64,000 nucleotides of DNA, taken from contig NZ_JACAFP010000013.1 of the NCBI RefSeq assembly GCF_015354505.1, positions 952 to 64,951 of the forward strand. Direction: 5' to 3'. Source of the DNA: Microbacterium sp. UFMG61. GTDB taxonomy: Bacteria > Actinomycetota > Actinomycetes > Actinomycetales > Microbacteriaceae. Positions within the stretch are counted from its first letter, which is position 1; every line of letters begins with the position of its first letter. Under the pieces are notes generated by a model. The model made no database searches. It was given only the letters and a program-made list of their open reading frames with translations, and was not told the DNA's origin. This document shows, piece by piece, positions 8,819 to 17,442 of the stretch. The position numbers and the translations under genes were made by a program.

Positions 8819-9688
8819 ATGAGCGTCCAGACGACGATCGCCGCGGCGAGCGACACCCTGCCGCCATCACTCGCCCGCATCGCCCGAGTGATCGCGCAGA
8901 CGCCTTCGATCGTGGTCGACAGCACCATCACCGAGCTGGCCTCGACATGCGAGACTTCGGTCGCATCCGTGATCCGCTTCTGTCGCGCGATCGGGATCGA
9001 CGGCTACGCCACTCTGCGCAGGGCGGTGGCGGCCGAGCTCGGTCGCGAATCGGCCCAGTTCCGCGCCTCGTCGGGGTTCGGCTCGGAGATCTCCGCCGCG
9101 GATTCGCTGCGCCAGGCGACCGCGAAGATCGCCGCCCTCGAACTGCTCGCGATCGAAGAGACCATCGCCGCCCTCGACTACGACGCGTTGGCGCGAGCGG
9201 TCGAGGCCGTCGACATCGCCGACCGGATCGTCCTCTTCGGAGTCGGCGCGAGCGGGTTGGTGGCTGCCGACCTCGGCCAGAAGCTGCTGCGCATCGGGCG
9301 GCTCGCCGTGGTCGCATCGGACTCGCATGAGGCGACGGCGGTCGCCGCGCTGGGATCGCGAAGGTCCGTAGCGATCGGACTCTCCCACTCCGGCACCACT
9401 CGCGAGACCGTGACGTTCCTGCAGTCGGCGCGCTCGGCAGGGAGCGTCACGATCGCCATCTCCGGGAATGCGGCCTCCCCCTTCGTCGCCGACGCCGATC
9501 ATGCGCTGCTGACGCATGCACGCGAGCCTCGACTGCGCGCGGGGGCGATGGTCAGTCGCATCGCCCAGCTCGCGGTCGTCGACTGCCTGTTCGTCGGTAT
9601 CGGGCAGCGACGCCACGACGCCACGGTCGATGCGCTGCAGCGCACCTCGCAGGCGACGCAGCCGCTGCACACCGCCGACGCAGACTGA
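8819..9688 (+). CDS. murR: RpiR-family regulator with SIS domain (MurR-like)
   Basis: A 289-residue regulator: an N-terminal HTH_6 domain (residues about 1-75, with TSVASVIRFCRAIG as recognition region) and a C-terminal SIS sugar-phosphate-binding domain (VLFGVGASGLVAADLGQKLL; IGLSHSGTTRETV). Such proteins bind MurNAc-6-P or similar ligands and repress recycling genes. ATG 8819 follows GGAGA. It is divergent from the kinase-murQ operon with a candidate operator between. Its 3' end is only 3 nt from the convergent DUF998-like gene. The symbol is by context. Confidence 0.82.
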   Translation: MSVQTTIAAASDTLPPSLARIARVIAQTPSIVVDSTITELASTCETSVASVIRFCRAIGIDGYATLRRAVAAELGRESAQFRASSGFGSEISAADSLRQATAKIAALELLAIEETIAALDYDALARAVEAVDIADRIVLFGVGASGLVAADLGQKLLRIGRLAVVASDSHEATAVAALGSRRSVAIGLSHSGTTRETVTFLQSARSAGSVTIAISGNAASPFVADADHALLTHAREPRLRAGAMVSRIAQLAVVDCLFVGIGQRRHDATVDALQRTSQATQPLHTADAD

Positions 9689-9691
9689 CGA

Positions 9692-10798
9692 TCACGGTCG
9701 GACGGGCTCGAGTCCGTCCACCGAGACGACGGAACCCGCGGTGCGCAGGAACACGATGATCCAGCTGAAGATCAGCACCGCCGCGATGAGTTCGACGGCC
9801 GTCAGGTTGTAGTACCCCGTCGCGAAGAACACCGCCAGCAGGACGATCACCAGCACGAAGGCCCATCCGAACGCGACGAAGACCTTCGGGATCGTGGGCA
9901 GGAACCAGGGAAGGCCCACCACGACGACAGCGAACACGACGACCATGCCGGTGGCGACGGAGTTGTGCACGAGGAAGAACTCGTCGACCGGGAAGACGCC
10001 GACGCACGCGAGGAAGATCCCCATGAGGATGAGACCGCCACGGACGACGGTGCGGCCGCGCCGGTCCTGCGGGGCGGCCGCGGGCAGCCCGGCCGTGGCG
10101 TAGCGTGCGATGGTCGTCACCATGATGCCGGCGATGATGAGGGTGAGATTGAAGGCGAGCGACGCACTGTTGCTGCTCATTCCCAGAGCCGAGAGGTTGT
10201 CCCTCCACCAGTCCACGTCGCTGGACGCGAGCATCGCCGCGAACGCACCGACGACCAGGAAGACCGCCAGCACGAGTGACAGCACCACGGGCGTCAGCGC
10301 CACGGAGCTGAGGAACGAGACGTACGCGGTGAGAGCGAAGGCGACGGCCACCAGCACGGCCCCGGGGAAGGCGAAGACGGGTGCGCCGGTGAAGCTGCGT
10401 TCGAGGAGCTCGGCGATTCCGATCCACCCGAGATAGGCGATCGCGGCGTGCGCGAACGCGATAGCTGCCAGGTCGTACCAGCGCAGCCGGTCACCCGGAA
10501 CGCTGAAGCCGTCGCGCACCGCAGTCGGATCGATCTCGCCGGGCCGAACCGCGAAGCGCCCGGCTGCGAACGCAAGGATCGCGGTCACGGCCCCGCCGAT
10601 CGCGGCGAAGACGCCGATCGACCCGGGACCGCTGATGGCGAGTTCGCGTCCCCAGAATACGGGAAAGGCCACCGCGAACCCCACGAGCAGGAAGACGGTG
10701 CCGACGATGAGGGCCGTCGCCTCGAAGACGGCATCGGCCGTGTCGGGGCCACGCAGCTGCCGCAGAACGCCCATGGCCTTCGCGCTGATGGCTTTCAT
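9692..10798 (-). CDS. DUF998-like integral membrane protein
   Basis: A 368-residue protein that is mostly hydrophobic, with about nine to ten membrane segments and a short basic N-terminus (MKAISAKAMGVLRQLRG). A pattern like that of DUF998 proteins is visible in the second half (VGVFPVDEFFLVHNSVATG). GGGGGAG sits just before ATG 10798; the frame stays open far upstream but the added residues are charged and non-membrane, so this start is preferred. No function is known for the family and no operon partner is seen. Confidence 0.7.
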   Translation of the reverse strand: MKAISAKAMGVLRQLRGPDTADAVFEATALIVGTVFLLVGFAVAFPVFWGRELAISGPGSIGVFAAIGGAVTAILAFAAGRFAVRPGEIDPTAVRDGFSVPGDRLRWYDLAAIAFAHAAIAYLGWIGIAELLERSFTGAPVFAFPGAVLVAVAFALTAYVSFLSSVALTPVVLSLVLAVFLVVGAFAAMLASSDVDWWRDNLSALGMSSNSASLAFNLTLIIAGIMVTTIARYATAGLPAAAPQDRRGRTVVRGGLILMGIFLACVGVFPVDEFFLVHNSVATGMVVVFAVVVVGLPWFLPTIPKVFVAFGWAFVLVIVLLAVFFATGYYNLTAVELIAAVLIFSWIIVFLRTAGSVVSVDGLEPVRP

Positions 10799-10906
10799 GG
10801 CTCCCCCTTCCGAGTATTCTCCTTGAAGTATGTCGGGTCGCGCCCGCGCCGTGGGGATCTTCACGCGTACGGAGCACGCACTCGATGGATCCTCGGATCC
10901 CGGCGC

Positions 10907-10912
10907 TACGCT
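10907..10912 (+). promoter_or_regulatory. Probable -10 element of a leaderless promoter for the HAD hydrolase
   Basis: TACGCT is followed by exactly six bases and the ATG at 10919, with no purine-rich ribosome binding site between. Confidence 0.45.
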
Positions 10913-10918
10913 GAAACG

Positions 10919-11569
10919 ATGACCGAGACGATCTCCGCCCGCGCCGCTCTTCTCGACATGGACGGCACCCTGGTCGATTCGACCGCTGTGGTGGAGCGGC
11001 TCTGGCTCGCCTGGGCGGAGCCCCACGCGATCGATCCGGCTACCGTGCTCCGGGTGGTGCACGGGCGTCAGGGGCACCAGAGCATGGCGATCATGCTCCC
11101 CGACCGCGACCACGCCATCAACCTCAGCGAGAACCGCGACATGCTCGCGCGGGAAGCGAGCGACGTCGACGGCGTGATCGAGATCGCCGGAGCTGCGGTC
11201 TTCCTCTCGAGCCTTCGCGAGCACGCGCACGCGATCGTCACCTCGGCAGACCTGCGGCTCATGACGGCCAGGATGCAGGCGGCCGGACTCTCGGTGCCGC
11301 CCCTCGCGGTGACGGCAGAGAACGTCAGCGCGTCGAAACCTGACCCCGAGGGCTTCCTGCTCGGTGCGAAGCTGGTCGGAGTCGAGCCTGAGGACTGCGT
11401 CGTCTTCGAGGACTCGGCGGCCGGCATCCAGGCCGCGCACGCCGCGGGGATGCGGGTCGTCGGAGTCGGCTCGCACGCCCGCGCGCACGACCCGGAGTAT
11501 CACGTCGACGACCTGACGCAGGTGCGGGTGGTGGCGACGGACCGCGGGTTCGATCTCGTCATCGGCTGA
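10919..11569 (+). CDS. HAD-superfamily sugar phosphatase-like hydrolase
   Basis: A 216-residue HAD protein with all four motifs: DMDGTLVDST with the nucleophile Asp (motif I), a Ser/Thr motif II in AIVTSADL, the Lys of motif III in SASKPDPEGF, and the acidic pair of motif IV in CVVFEDSAAGIQAA. This arrangement is typical of beta-phosphoglucomutase or 2-deoxyglucose-6-phosphate/glycerol phosphatase relatives. The small cap between motifs I and II favours sugar or glycerol phosphates. It stands alone, divergent from the membrane protein gene. Confidence 0.85.
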   Translation: MTETISARAALLDMDGTLVDSTAVVERLWLAWAEPHAIDPATVLRVVHGRQGHQSMAIMLPDRDHAINLSENRDMLAREASDVDGVIEIAGAAVFLSSLREHAHAIVTSADLRLMTARMQAAGLSVPPLAVTAENVSASKPDPEGFLLGAKLVGVEPEDCVVFEDSAAGIQAAHAAGMRVVGVGSHARAHDPEYHVDDLTQVRVVATDRGFDLVIG

Positions 11570-11694
11570 GAGGTCAGGCGCACCTGCCGCCATCCGCCGC
11601 CCGTTCGGAGACGGCGATCCCACCGATGCCCTCATGGCGCCGGCAACGAGATCAGGACAGCCCAGTCCAGCTCAGCCCCGGTGACGAGGCCAGG

Positions 11695-12126
11695 TCAGAT
11701 CAGCGCGAAGTCCTCGAAGATGAGTGTCGTGCGCGTGGAGCGGATCGACGGAATCGCCTGAATGTCCTCGAGCACGATGCGACGAAGGTCGCGCGCATCG
11801 CTGGCCCGAACGAGCAGGATGACGTCGAAGTCCCCGCCGACCAGGGCCATGTGCTCGATCTCGGGAATCGCCCGCAACCGCGCACTCACCTCCTGCCACG
11901 TCGCCTGCTCGATCGCGAGAGTCACATACGCACTCGCGTGGTGCCCGAGCCGCACCGGGTCGGTGCGCACGGTGTAGCCGGTGATCACCCCGGCATCGGT
12001 GAGTCGCTTGATGCGCGCGTGAGCTCCCGCTCGAGAGACATGCACCGCCTCGGCGATCGCCGTCATTGACGCCCGGGCATCGCGCTGCAATTCGCGCAGG
12101 ATGGCGTGATCGGTGTCATCGAGCAT
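11695..12126 (-). CDS. Lrp/AsnC-family regulator, probable BkdR
   Basis: A 143-residue feast/famine regulator: a helix-turn-helix at about 5-60 (AIAEAVHVSRAGAHARIKRL) and an AsnC ligand domain behind it (VGGDFDVILLVRASDA). Such proteins form octamers that sense amino acids. It is divergent from the branched-chain 2-oxoacid dehydrogenase operon, the usual place of bkdR, and probably responds to branched-chain amino acids. ATG 12126 gives MLDDTDHAIL, the normal start; the longer open frame to 12186 reads through the operator. A near-perfect palindrome lies just upstream. Confidence 0.87.
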   Translation of the reverse strand: MLDDTDHAILRELQRDARASMTAIAEAVHVSRAGAHARIKRLTDAGVITGYTVRTDPVRLGHHASAYVTLAIEQATWQEVSARLRAIPEIEHMALVGGDFDVILLVRASDARDLRRIVLEDIQAIPSIRSTRTTLIFEDFALI

Positions 12127-12148
12127 GATTCTGGAACCCCTTCGTCCG

Positions 12149-12166
12149 GTGCCAGAATTCTGACAC
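12149..12166. promoter_or_regulatory. Candidate Lrp/BkdR operator
   Basis: GTGCCAGAATTCTGACAC is an 18-bp palindrome with one mismatched pair, lying between the divergent regulator and E1alpha gene. Related half-sites occur at 12126-12135 (TGATTCTGGA) and 12201-12210 (TTCAGGATTC), as expected for a multimeric Lrp-type regulator. Confidence 0.55.
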
Positions 12167-12283
12167 TTTGCGCACAGGATCTCCATCGGAACCTCAGTCG
12201 TTCAGGATTCTCGGGTAGCCCTTGGACGATTGCCGCCGCGAGCGCATGCTCGTGTCATCGGGTTCGGCAAGGAGGGCGGACGT

Positions 12284-13399
12284 ATGAGCGACGAACGACA
12301 CGAGGCACGGTTCCTGCCGCGGGATGAACCTGTGCAGCTGATCGATGCCTCCGGCACAGCGACGGCTGACGACCAGTTCGTCCTGCCGAGCACCGACACC
12401 CTTCTCGCCGCGTATCGCGGGCTCGTCGAGGGCCGCCGCATCAACGACCAGGCGAGCGCTCTGGTACGCCAGGGCCGCCTCGCCGTCTACCCCTCGTCGC
12501 ACGGCCAGGAGGCCTGCCAGGTCGGTGCGGCCCTCGCTCTCGCCGCCGACGACTGGCTCTTTCCCACATACCGTGACTCGGTCGCTGTCATCGAGCGGGG
12601 CGTCCCGGCCGATGAGGCCCTCGTCCTCCTCAAGGGAGACTGGCACTCGGGCTATGACGTCCGCTCCCACCATGTCGCCCCGCAGGCCACTCCCCTCGCG
12701 ACGCAGCTGCTGCACGCCGTGGGCTTCGCCTACGCGGCCAAGCGGCGAGGTGAAGACACTGTCGTCCTCGCCCTCTGCGGCGACGGCGCCACGAGCGAGG
12801 GCGACTTCCACGAGGCTCTGAACTTCGCCGCCGTCTTCCACGTGCCCGTCGTGTTCTTCGTGCAGAACAACGGATTCGCGATCTCCGTTCCCCTCAGTCG
12901 GCAGACCGCGGCACCGTCACTCGCCCACAAGGCGATCGGCTACGGCATGCCCGGCCAACGCGTCGACGGCAACGACGTCGCGGCGGTCCTGGCCGTGCTC
13001 GGCGAGGCCGTCGACCGCGCCAGATCGGGCGGCGGACCGAGCCTGGTCGAAGCACACACCTATCGGATGCAGGCGCACACCAATGCCGACGACGACACCC
13101 GCTACCGCGAGCGCGCCGAGGTGCAGTCCTGGGTCGCGCGCGACCCGCTCACCCGCCTGCATGCTCACCTCACTGAGACCGGAGCACTCACACCCGAGCT
13201 CGAGGCGGAGTACGCGGCCGCCGCCGACGAGACCGCGACGGCGATGCGGGAGGCGCTCAATGCGGATGCCGACATCGACCCCGAAGATCTCTTCCGCTTC
13301 GTGACCGAGACGCGGTCGCCACAGCTCGACGATCAGTGGCAGATGCTGCGTGGAGAGATCGAGCGGACCGCCGACGCTGCACCAGGAGGCATCCGATGA
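12284..13399 (+). CDS. bkdA: Branched-chain 2-oxoacid dehydrogenase E1 alpha
   Basis: ThDP-dependent decarboxylase alpha chain, 371 residues. With E1beta it decarboxylates 2-oxoacids from valine, leucine and isoleucine and passes the acyl group to E2. The ThDP/Mg site reads GDGATSEGDFHEALNFA followed by NN about 30 residues later. GGAGG eight bases before ATG 12284 sets the start. Its stop overlaps the E1beta ATG (ATGA). Pyruvate dehydrogenase is the main alternative, but separate alpha and beta chains with an adjacent Lrp regulator favour the branched-chain complex. Confidence 0.88.
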   Translation: MSDERHEARFLPRDEPVQLIDASGTATADDQFVLPSTDTLLAAYRGLVEGRRINDQASALVRQGRLAVYPSSHGQEACQVGAALALAADDWLFPTYRDSVAVIERGVPADEALVLLKGDWHSGYDVRSHHVAPQATPLATQLLHAVGFAYAAKRRGEDTVVLALCGDGATSEGDFHEALNFAAVFHVPVVFFVQNNGFAISVPLSRQTAAPSLAHKAIGYGMPGQRVDGNDVAAVLAVLGEAVDRARSGGGPSLVEAHTYRMQAHTNADDDTRYRERAEVQSWVARDPLTRLHAHLTETGALTPELEAEYAAAADETATAMREALNADADIDPEDLFRFVTETRSPQLDDQWQMLRGEIERTADAAPGGIR

Positions 13400-14442
13400 C
13401 CATCGCACACGACGACCGCCGCGTGGAGGAGCACCCGACGACGGTGTCGACCATGAGCATGGCCGCCGCACTGAACCTCGCACTCGCCGACGCGATCGAG
13501 ACCGATCCCGACGTCGTGGTCTTCGGCGAGGACGTCGGAGCGCTCGGCGGGGTCTTCCGGATCACCGACGCCCTCACCGCACGGTTCGGAGAGGACCGCT
13601 GCTTCGATACCCCGCTCGCAGAGTCGGGCATCGTGGGCACCGCGGTGGGCATGGCGATGAACGGCATGCGTCCCGTCGTCGAGCTGCAGTTCGACGCCTT
13701 CGCTCTGCCGGCCTTCGAGCAGATCGTCAGCCATGTCGCGAAGATCGGCAACCGCACGCGCGGCGCGGTGCGGATGCCGATCGTCATCCGCATCCCCTTC
13801 GGCGGCGGAATCGGCGGTGTCGAACACCACTGCGACTCGTCCGAGGCCTATTACGCACACACGCCCGGACTCACCGTCGTCAGTCCGTCGACGCCGCAGG
13901 ACGCGTATTCGCTGCTGCGCGCAGCCATCGCCTCGCCGGATCCCGTGATCTTCCTCGAACCCAAGAAGCTGTACTGGACCAAGGGCGAGGTCGACACCGC
14001 GGTCGCCGCCGACATCGGCACCGCCCGCATCGCGCGCGAAGGCACCGATGTCACACTTCTCGCCTACGGCGCGTCTGTGCCTCTGGCGCTGGAGGCCGCC
14101 GACGTCGCCGCATCCGAAGGACGCAGTGTGCAGGTCATCGACGTCCGTTCGCTGTCGCCCTTCGACGACGCGATCGTCACCTCCGCGGTGCGGTCGACCG
14201 GGCGAGCGGTCGTGATCGCCGAGGCGCCGGGCTATGTGAGCGTCGCCTCCGAGATCCAGGCCCGTGTCTTCGAGCGGTGCTTCGAGTACCTCGAGGCGCC
14301 GGTGCGTCGAGTCACCGGGTTCGACATCCCGTACGCGCCGCCGAAGCTCGAGCACTGGCACCTGCCCGATGTCGACCGCGTCCTCGACGCGATCGACTCG
14401 CTGCACTGGGAGGACGCCGAGCACGAAGAAGGTGCGTCATGA
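13396..14442 (+). CDS. bkdB: Branched-chain 2-oxoacid dehydrogenase E1 beta
   Basis: Beta chain of the E1 heterotetramer, 348 residues, with the family segments VVVFGEDVGALGGVFRIT (ThDP-contacting Glu region), FDTPLAESGIVGTAVGMA and the C-terminal transketolase domain (VQVIDVRSLSPFDD). It is translationally coupled on both sides by ATGA overlaps, so the three subunits are made from one message in fixed order. Confidence 0.9.
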   Translation: MTIAHDDRRVEEHPTTVSTMSMAAALNLALADAIETDPDVVVFGEDVGALGGVFRITDALTARFGEDRCFDTPLAESGIVGTAVGMAMNGMRPVVELQFDAFALPAFEQIVSHVAKIGNRTRGAVRMPIVIRIPFGGGIGGVEHHCDSSEAYYAHTPGLTVVSPSTPQDAYSLLRAAIASPDPVIFLEPKKLYWTKGEVDTAVAADIGTARIAREGTDVTLLAYGASVPLALEAADVAASEGRSVQVIDVRSLSPFDDAIVTSAVRSTGRAVVIAEAPGYVSVASEIQARVFERCFEYLEAPVRRVTGFDIPYAPPKLEHWHLPDVDRVLDAIDSLHWEDAEHEEGAS

Positions 14443-15863
14443 CCGCGCTGACCACCCATGTCTTCCGTCTGCCGGATCTCGGTGAGGGGCTGACCGAAGC
14501 GGGCCTCGTACAGTGGCTCGTCGCTGTGGGCGACAGCATCGTCACGGATCAGGCGATAGCCGAGGTCGAGACGGCCAAGAGCATCGTCGAGCTGCCGTCG
14601 CCGTTCGCGGGAGTCGTGACGGCGCTGCACGGTGCACCCGGCGACACCATCGACGTCGGCGCCCCCGTGCTCGAGGTCGCCGACAGCGCCCCTTTCAGCG
14701 GCAGGGATCCCTCGGCCGCCGTCGAGCACGAGGCATACCGCGACGAGGAACGTGCCGGCTCGGGCAACGTCCTGATCGGATACGGCACCACCGAGCGTGG
14801 CCGGTCAGGACGCCGCCGTCCGCGAGTGACCTCCGGAAGGATGCCCTCGCCCTCGCTGACGGAGACCACCCCCCAGACGTCCCGCAGCGCGACGCCCGTG
14901 CCCGAGGTACCCATTCCTGAGACGCCCGTGCCCGAGAATCGGGCGCAGGATGCTCGAGCTCAGGGTCCCGTTGCGGTCCGCTCCCCTCTCGTCCGGCGCT
15001 TGGCACGCGATCTCGGACTCGACGTGCACGCGATCGTCCCCTCGGGACATGACGGCGCCATCACACGCGCCGACGTCCTCGCTGCCGCGGTCGACGACGC
15101 CGTCGTCGGAGCCACCGCCCAGCACCGTCATGCGAGCACGAGCACTGACACGGACACGCTCGACGGCCTGTGCGTCGCCTCCCGTGAACGCCTGTCGCCG
15201 CTGCGCCGAACCGTGAGCGCCCGACTGACTCGCAGTCGCTCCGAGATCCCCGAAGCGACGGTCTGGGTCGACGTCGATGCGACCGAGTTGTGGGAACTGC
15301 GATCGCAGATGGCGCCGGAAGGGAGCAGGGCGCCCTCCATCACCGCTCTGATCGCGCGCTTCGTGCTTCTCGCTCTCGAAGAGCATCCTGTCCTCGCCTC
15401 ACGACTGAGCGATGACGCATCCGAGCTGATCTCCTTCGACGGCGTCAACCTGGGCGTCGCGGCCGACACCGACCGCGGACTCCTGGTGCCCGTCGTCCCC
15501 CGCGCGCACGAACTCACCGTCGAGCAGCTCGACGCGGCGCTGCGGGACCTCACGGCGACAGCCCGGTCGGGGGCCATGCCAGCCGAGCGCCTGCGCGGCT
15601 CGACCTTCACCCTGAACAACTACGGCGGGCTCGGTGTCGACGGCTCGGCCGCGATCATCAATCACCCCGACGTCGCCATCCTCGGCATCGGCCGCATCAT
15701 CGAGCGCCCGTGGGTCGTCGACGGTCAGGTCGTCGCTCGCCGCATCGCGCAGCTGTCGCTGGTGTTCGATCATCGCGTGTGCGACGGCGGGTACGCCGCG
15801 AGCTTCCTCCGGCGCGTGACCGCGCTGATCGAGCATCCGCTGCGCGCGTTCGGGCGAGTGTGA
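14439..15863 (+). CDS. bkdC: 2-oxoacid dehydrogenase E2, dihydrolipoyl acyltransferase
   Basis: Core acyltransferase, 474 residues: one lipoyl domain (1-80; lipoylated Lys47 in EVETAKSIVELPSP), a Pro-rich linker with repeated PVPE/PIPE elements, a peripheral-subunit-binding domain (RRLARDLGLDVHAIVPSG) and the catalytic domain ending in DHRVCDGG, whose His445 and Asp form the active site. The window carries no E3 (lipoamide dehydrogenase) gene here, so E3 must be supplied from elsewhere. The gene is convergent with a lipoprotein gene 33 nt away. Confidence 0.92.
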   Translation: MTALTTHVFRLPDLGEGLTEAGLVQWLVAVGDSIVTDQAIAEVETAKSIVELPSPFAGVVTALHGAPGDTIDVGAPVLEVADSAPFSGRDPSAAVEHEAYRDEERAGSGNVLIGYGTTERGRSGRRRPRVTSGRMPSPSLTETTPQTSRSATPVPEVPIPETPVPENRAQDARAQGPVAVRSPLVRRLARDLGLDVHAIVPSGHDGAITRADVLAAAVDDAVVGATAQHRHASTSTDTDTLDGLCVASRERLSPLRRTVSARLTRSRSEIPEATVWVDVDATELWELRSQMAPEGSRAPSITALIARFVLLALEEHPVLASRLSDDASELISFDGVNLGVAADTDRGLLVPVVPRAHELTVEQLDAALRDLTATARSGAMPAERLRGSTFTLNNYGGLGVDGSAAIINHPDVAILGIGRIIERPWVVDGQVVARRIAQLSLVFDHRVCDGGYAASFLRRVTALIEHPLRAFGRV

Positions 15864-15896
15864 CGATGCCCGGCACGGGGCGGCACCACGAGACCC

Positions 15897-17183
15897 TCAC
15901 TCCACGGTGAGGTCTCCTCGCAGGGTGGTGTCGGCGGTTGTGATGCCGATGATCCGCGCCTCCGTGGAGTCGGTGTCGTCCCGAGTGGTGTGGAAGGTGA
16001 GGAGTCGTCCTTCTCTGTCGGCGGCATAGTACGCCCACTGCCCCGAAGACGAGATGTGCACTCGAGTTCCCGACGGGAACGCGGCGAGCGCCGACGAGAC
16101 CGGGTCACCAATACGCACCTCGAGCGCGTGCGGTGCCGCCATGCCGTCGACTCCGGCATCCTCTTCATCAGAGCGAGCGCCGGCGGTGATCTCGGAGATC
16201 GTCCCGTCCTCGGTCGCTGTGACCATGAGCGAGGCGGTGCCGTCCGGGCTCGTGAAGGTCGACGGACCACCCGGGTACGAGGGTGGAGTCACCGCAGCAT
16301 CCGGCAGCACAGCCACGACGACGTCGTAGGTGTCGCCGAGGCGGATCGGGCCGGCACCCGACCCCGTGATGGACCACTCGGCCCAGGGCACGGATGCATC
16401 GCCCTCGGGCTCGGTCGTCCCTGCCGGAGGGGTCGACGTCAGACTCTCCACGAGTTCGGATTTCGCACCGACAGCGGTCGTCTGCAGCAGCTCGACCGCG
16501 GCCTCCGCGTCGATCGGTGCGGCATCGGGCAGAGAGGTCGTCAGGTGAACGAGTGTGTTCCCCACTGCCGCGAATCCGTGGAAGACCCTCCAGCCGTCCG
16601 AGGACGGGTCGGCGTTCAGTGTTCCCGCCAGCGCCCGGGCACCGTCCTCGCCATCCGCGACGACCGACGCGAAGGTCTGGGGACCGCCGTAGTCGAACTC
16701 GCCGCACTCTGACGCAGCACGCTCGAGCTGGTCCATCCGCGCGGTCACGTGAGCCTCATCGGCGAACTGCATGGCGATGACGCTGTTCGGGGTGTATTCG
16801 CTGTCGCTCGGCATCGACCAGGACATCGTCCGCGCTCCCAGAGAAGCGAGCGACTGCTCCATGTAGAGCACACCGCAGATCGCCGGCGTGAACTCCGGTC
16901 CACCACCGTCGGAGATCTGCTCCAGAGCATCGGAGGGTGCGCTCACCTCCGTCGCCGAGGGGATCAGAGCGAGGATGTCGTCGGCGGAGGGCAAGAGCCA
17001 CGAGAGTTCGTCGCCGACGAATGACACGGGTCCGGTGTACGGCTCTGGCGAGGAGACCTCTGGCGTCGGTGACGCTGACGTCGAGGGCTCCACCGAGGGC
17101 GCACAAGCGGAGAGCGCGAGGAGCGCTCCGATCCCGACGACTCCGAGCGCGGCACGCGCCCGACCACGAATCCGAACACGCAT
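15897..17183 (-). CDS. Secreted lipoprotein with PknH-sensor-like domain
   Basis: A 428-residue predicted lipoprotein. Basic residues, a hydrophobic stretch and the lipobox LSAC at about 24-27 give a lipid-anchored cysteine, followed by a Ser/Thr/Pro-rich linker. Residues about 60-245 contain paired cysteines (PAICGVLY, ASECGEFD) and a VFHGFAAVGNTLVHL-type segment reminiscent of the extracellular PknH-like sensor family. The last 160 residues form a separate region of unknown fold (GSGAGPIRLGDTYDVVVAVL). GGAGG precedes ATG 17183. Family assignment is tentative; function is unknown. Confidence 0.7.
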   Translation of the reverse strand: MRVRIRGRARAALGVVGIGALLALSACAPSVEPSTSASPTPEVSSPEPYTGPVSFVGDELSWLLPSADDILALIPSATEVSAPSDALEQISDGGGPEFTPAICGVLYMEQSLASLGARTMSWSMPSDSEYTPNSVIAMQFADEAHVTARMDQLERAASECGEFDYGGPQTFASVVADGEDGARALAGTLNADPSSDGWRVFHGFAAVGNTLVHLTTSLPDAAPIDAEAAVELLQTTAVGAKSELVESLTSTPPAGTTEPEGDASVPWAEWSITGSGAGPIRLGDTYDVVVAVLPDAAVTPPSYPGGPSTFTSPDGTASLMVTATEDGTISEITAGARSDEEDAGVDGMAAPHALEVRIGDPVSSALAAFPSGTRVHISSSGQWAYYAADREGRLLTFHTTRDDTDSTEARIIGITTADTTLRGDLTVE

Positions 17184-17364
17184 GACGTTCCTCCGAATCG
17201 TTCATCACGTCGAGATCCGACGCCCCATCTGGAGAGTACGGTGGTGCCGATCCTCCGGTCGAGAGCAGAATGCATGTCGATGCGAGAATGTGAGAAGTCA
17301 CATGCCATCGAGCGCATACAGTGCAGACCTTGGGTCGCATCCCCTCATGCGCTACGCTCGACCT

Positions 17365-17386
17365 TTACTGACCGATCATTCGGTAA
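17365..17386. promoter_or_regulatory. Candidate PaaR-type TetR operator upstream of the MHS symporter
   Basis: The core ACTGACCGATCATTCGGT lies inside a 22-bp imperfect palindrome with TTAC/GTAA ends, 57 nt before the transporter ATG. It matches the operators before paaJ and paaA, which suggests that the distant PaaR-like TetR protein controls this transporter. Confidence 0.6.
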
Positions 17387-17442
17387 GTGCAGCGACGCGA
17401 CCCGCCGTCGCTCGTCCCCCACCGCAGAACAACGGAGTTCTC

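Noticed and set aside
11570..11694. Gap between the HAD and Lrp genes as a possible RNA gene
   Set aside because: No tRNA-like or strong hairpin structure was seen; it looks like ordinary convergent spacer.
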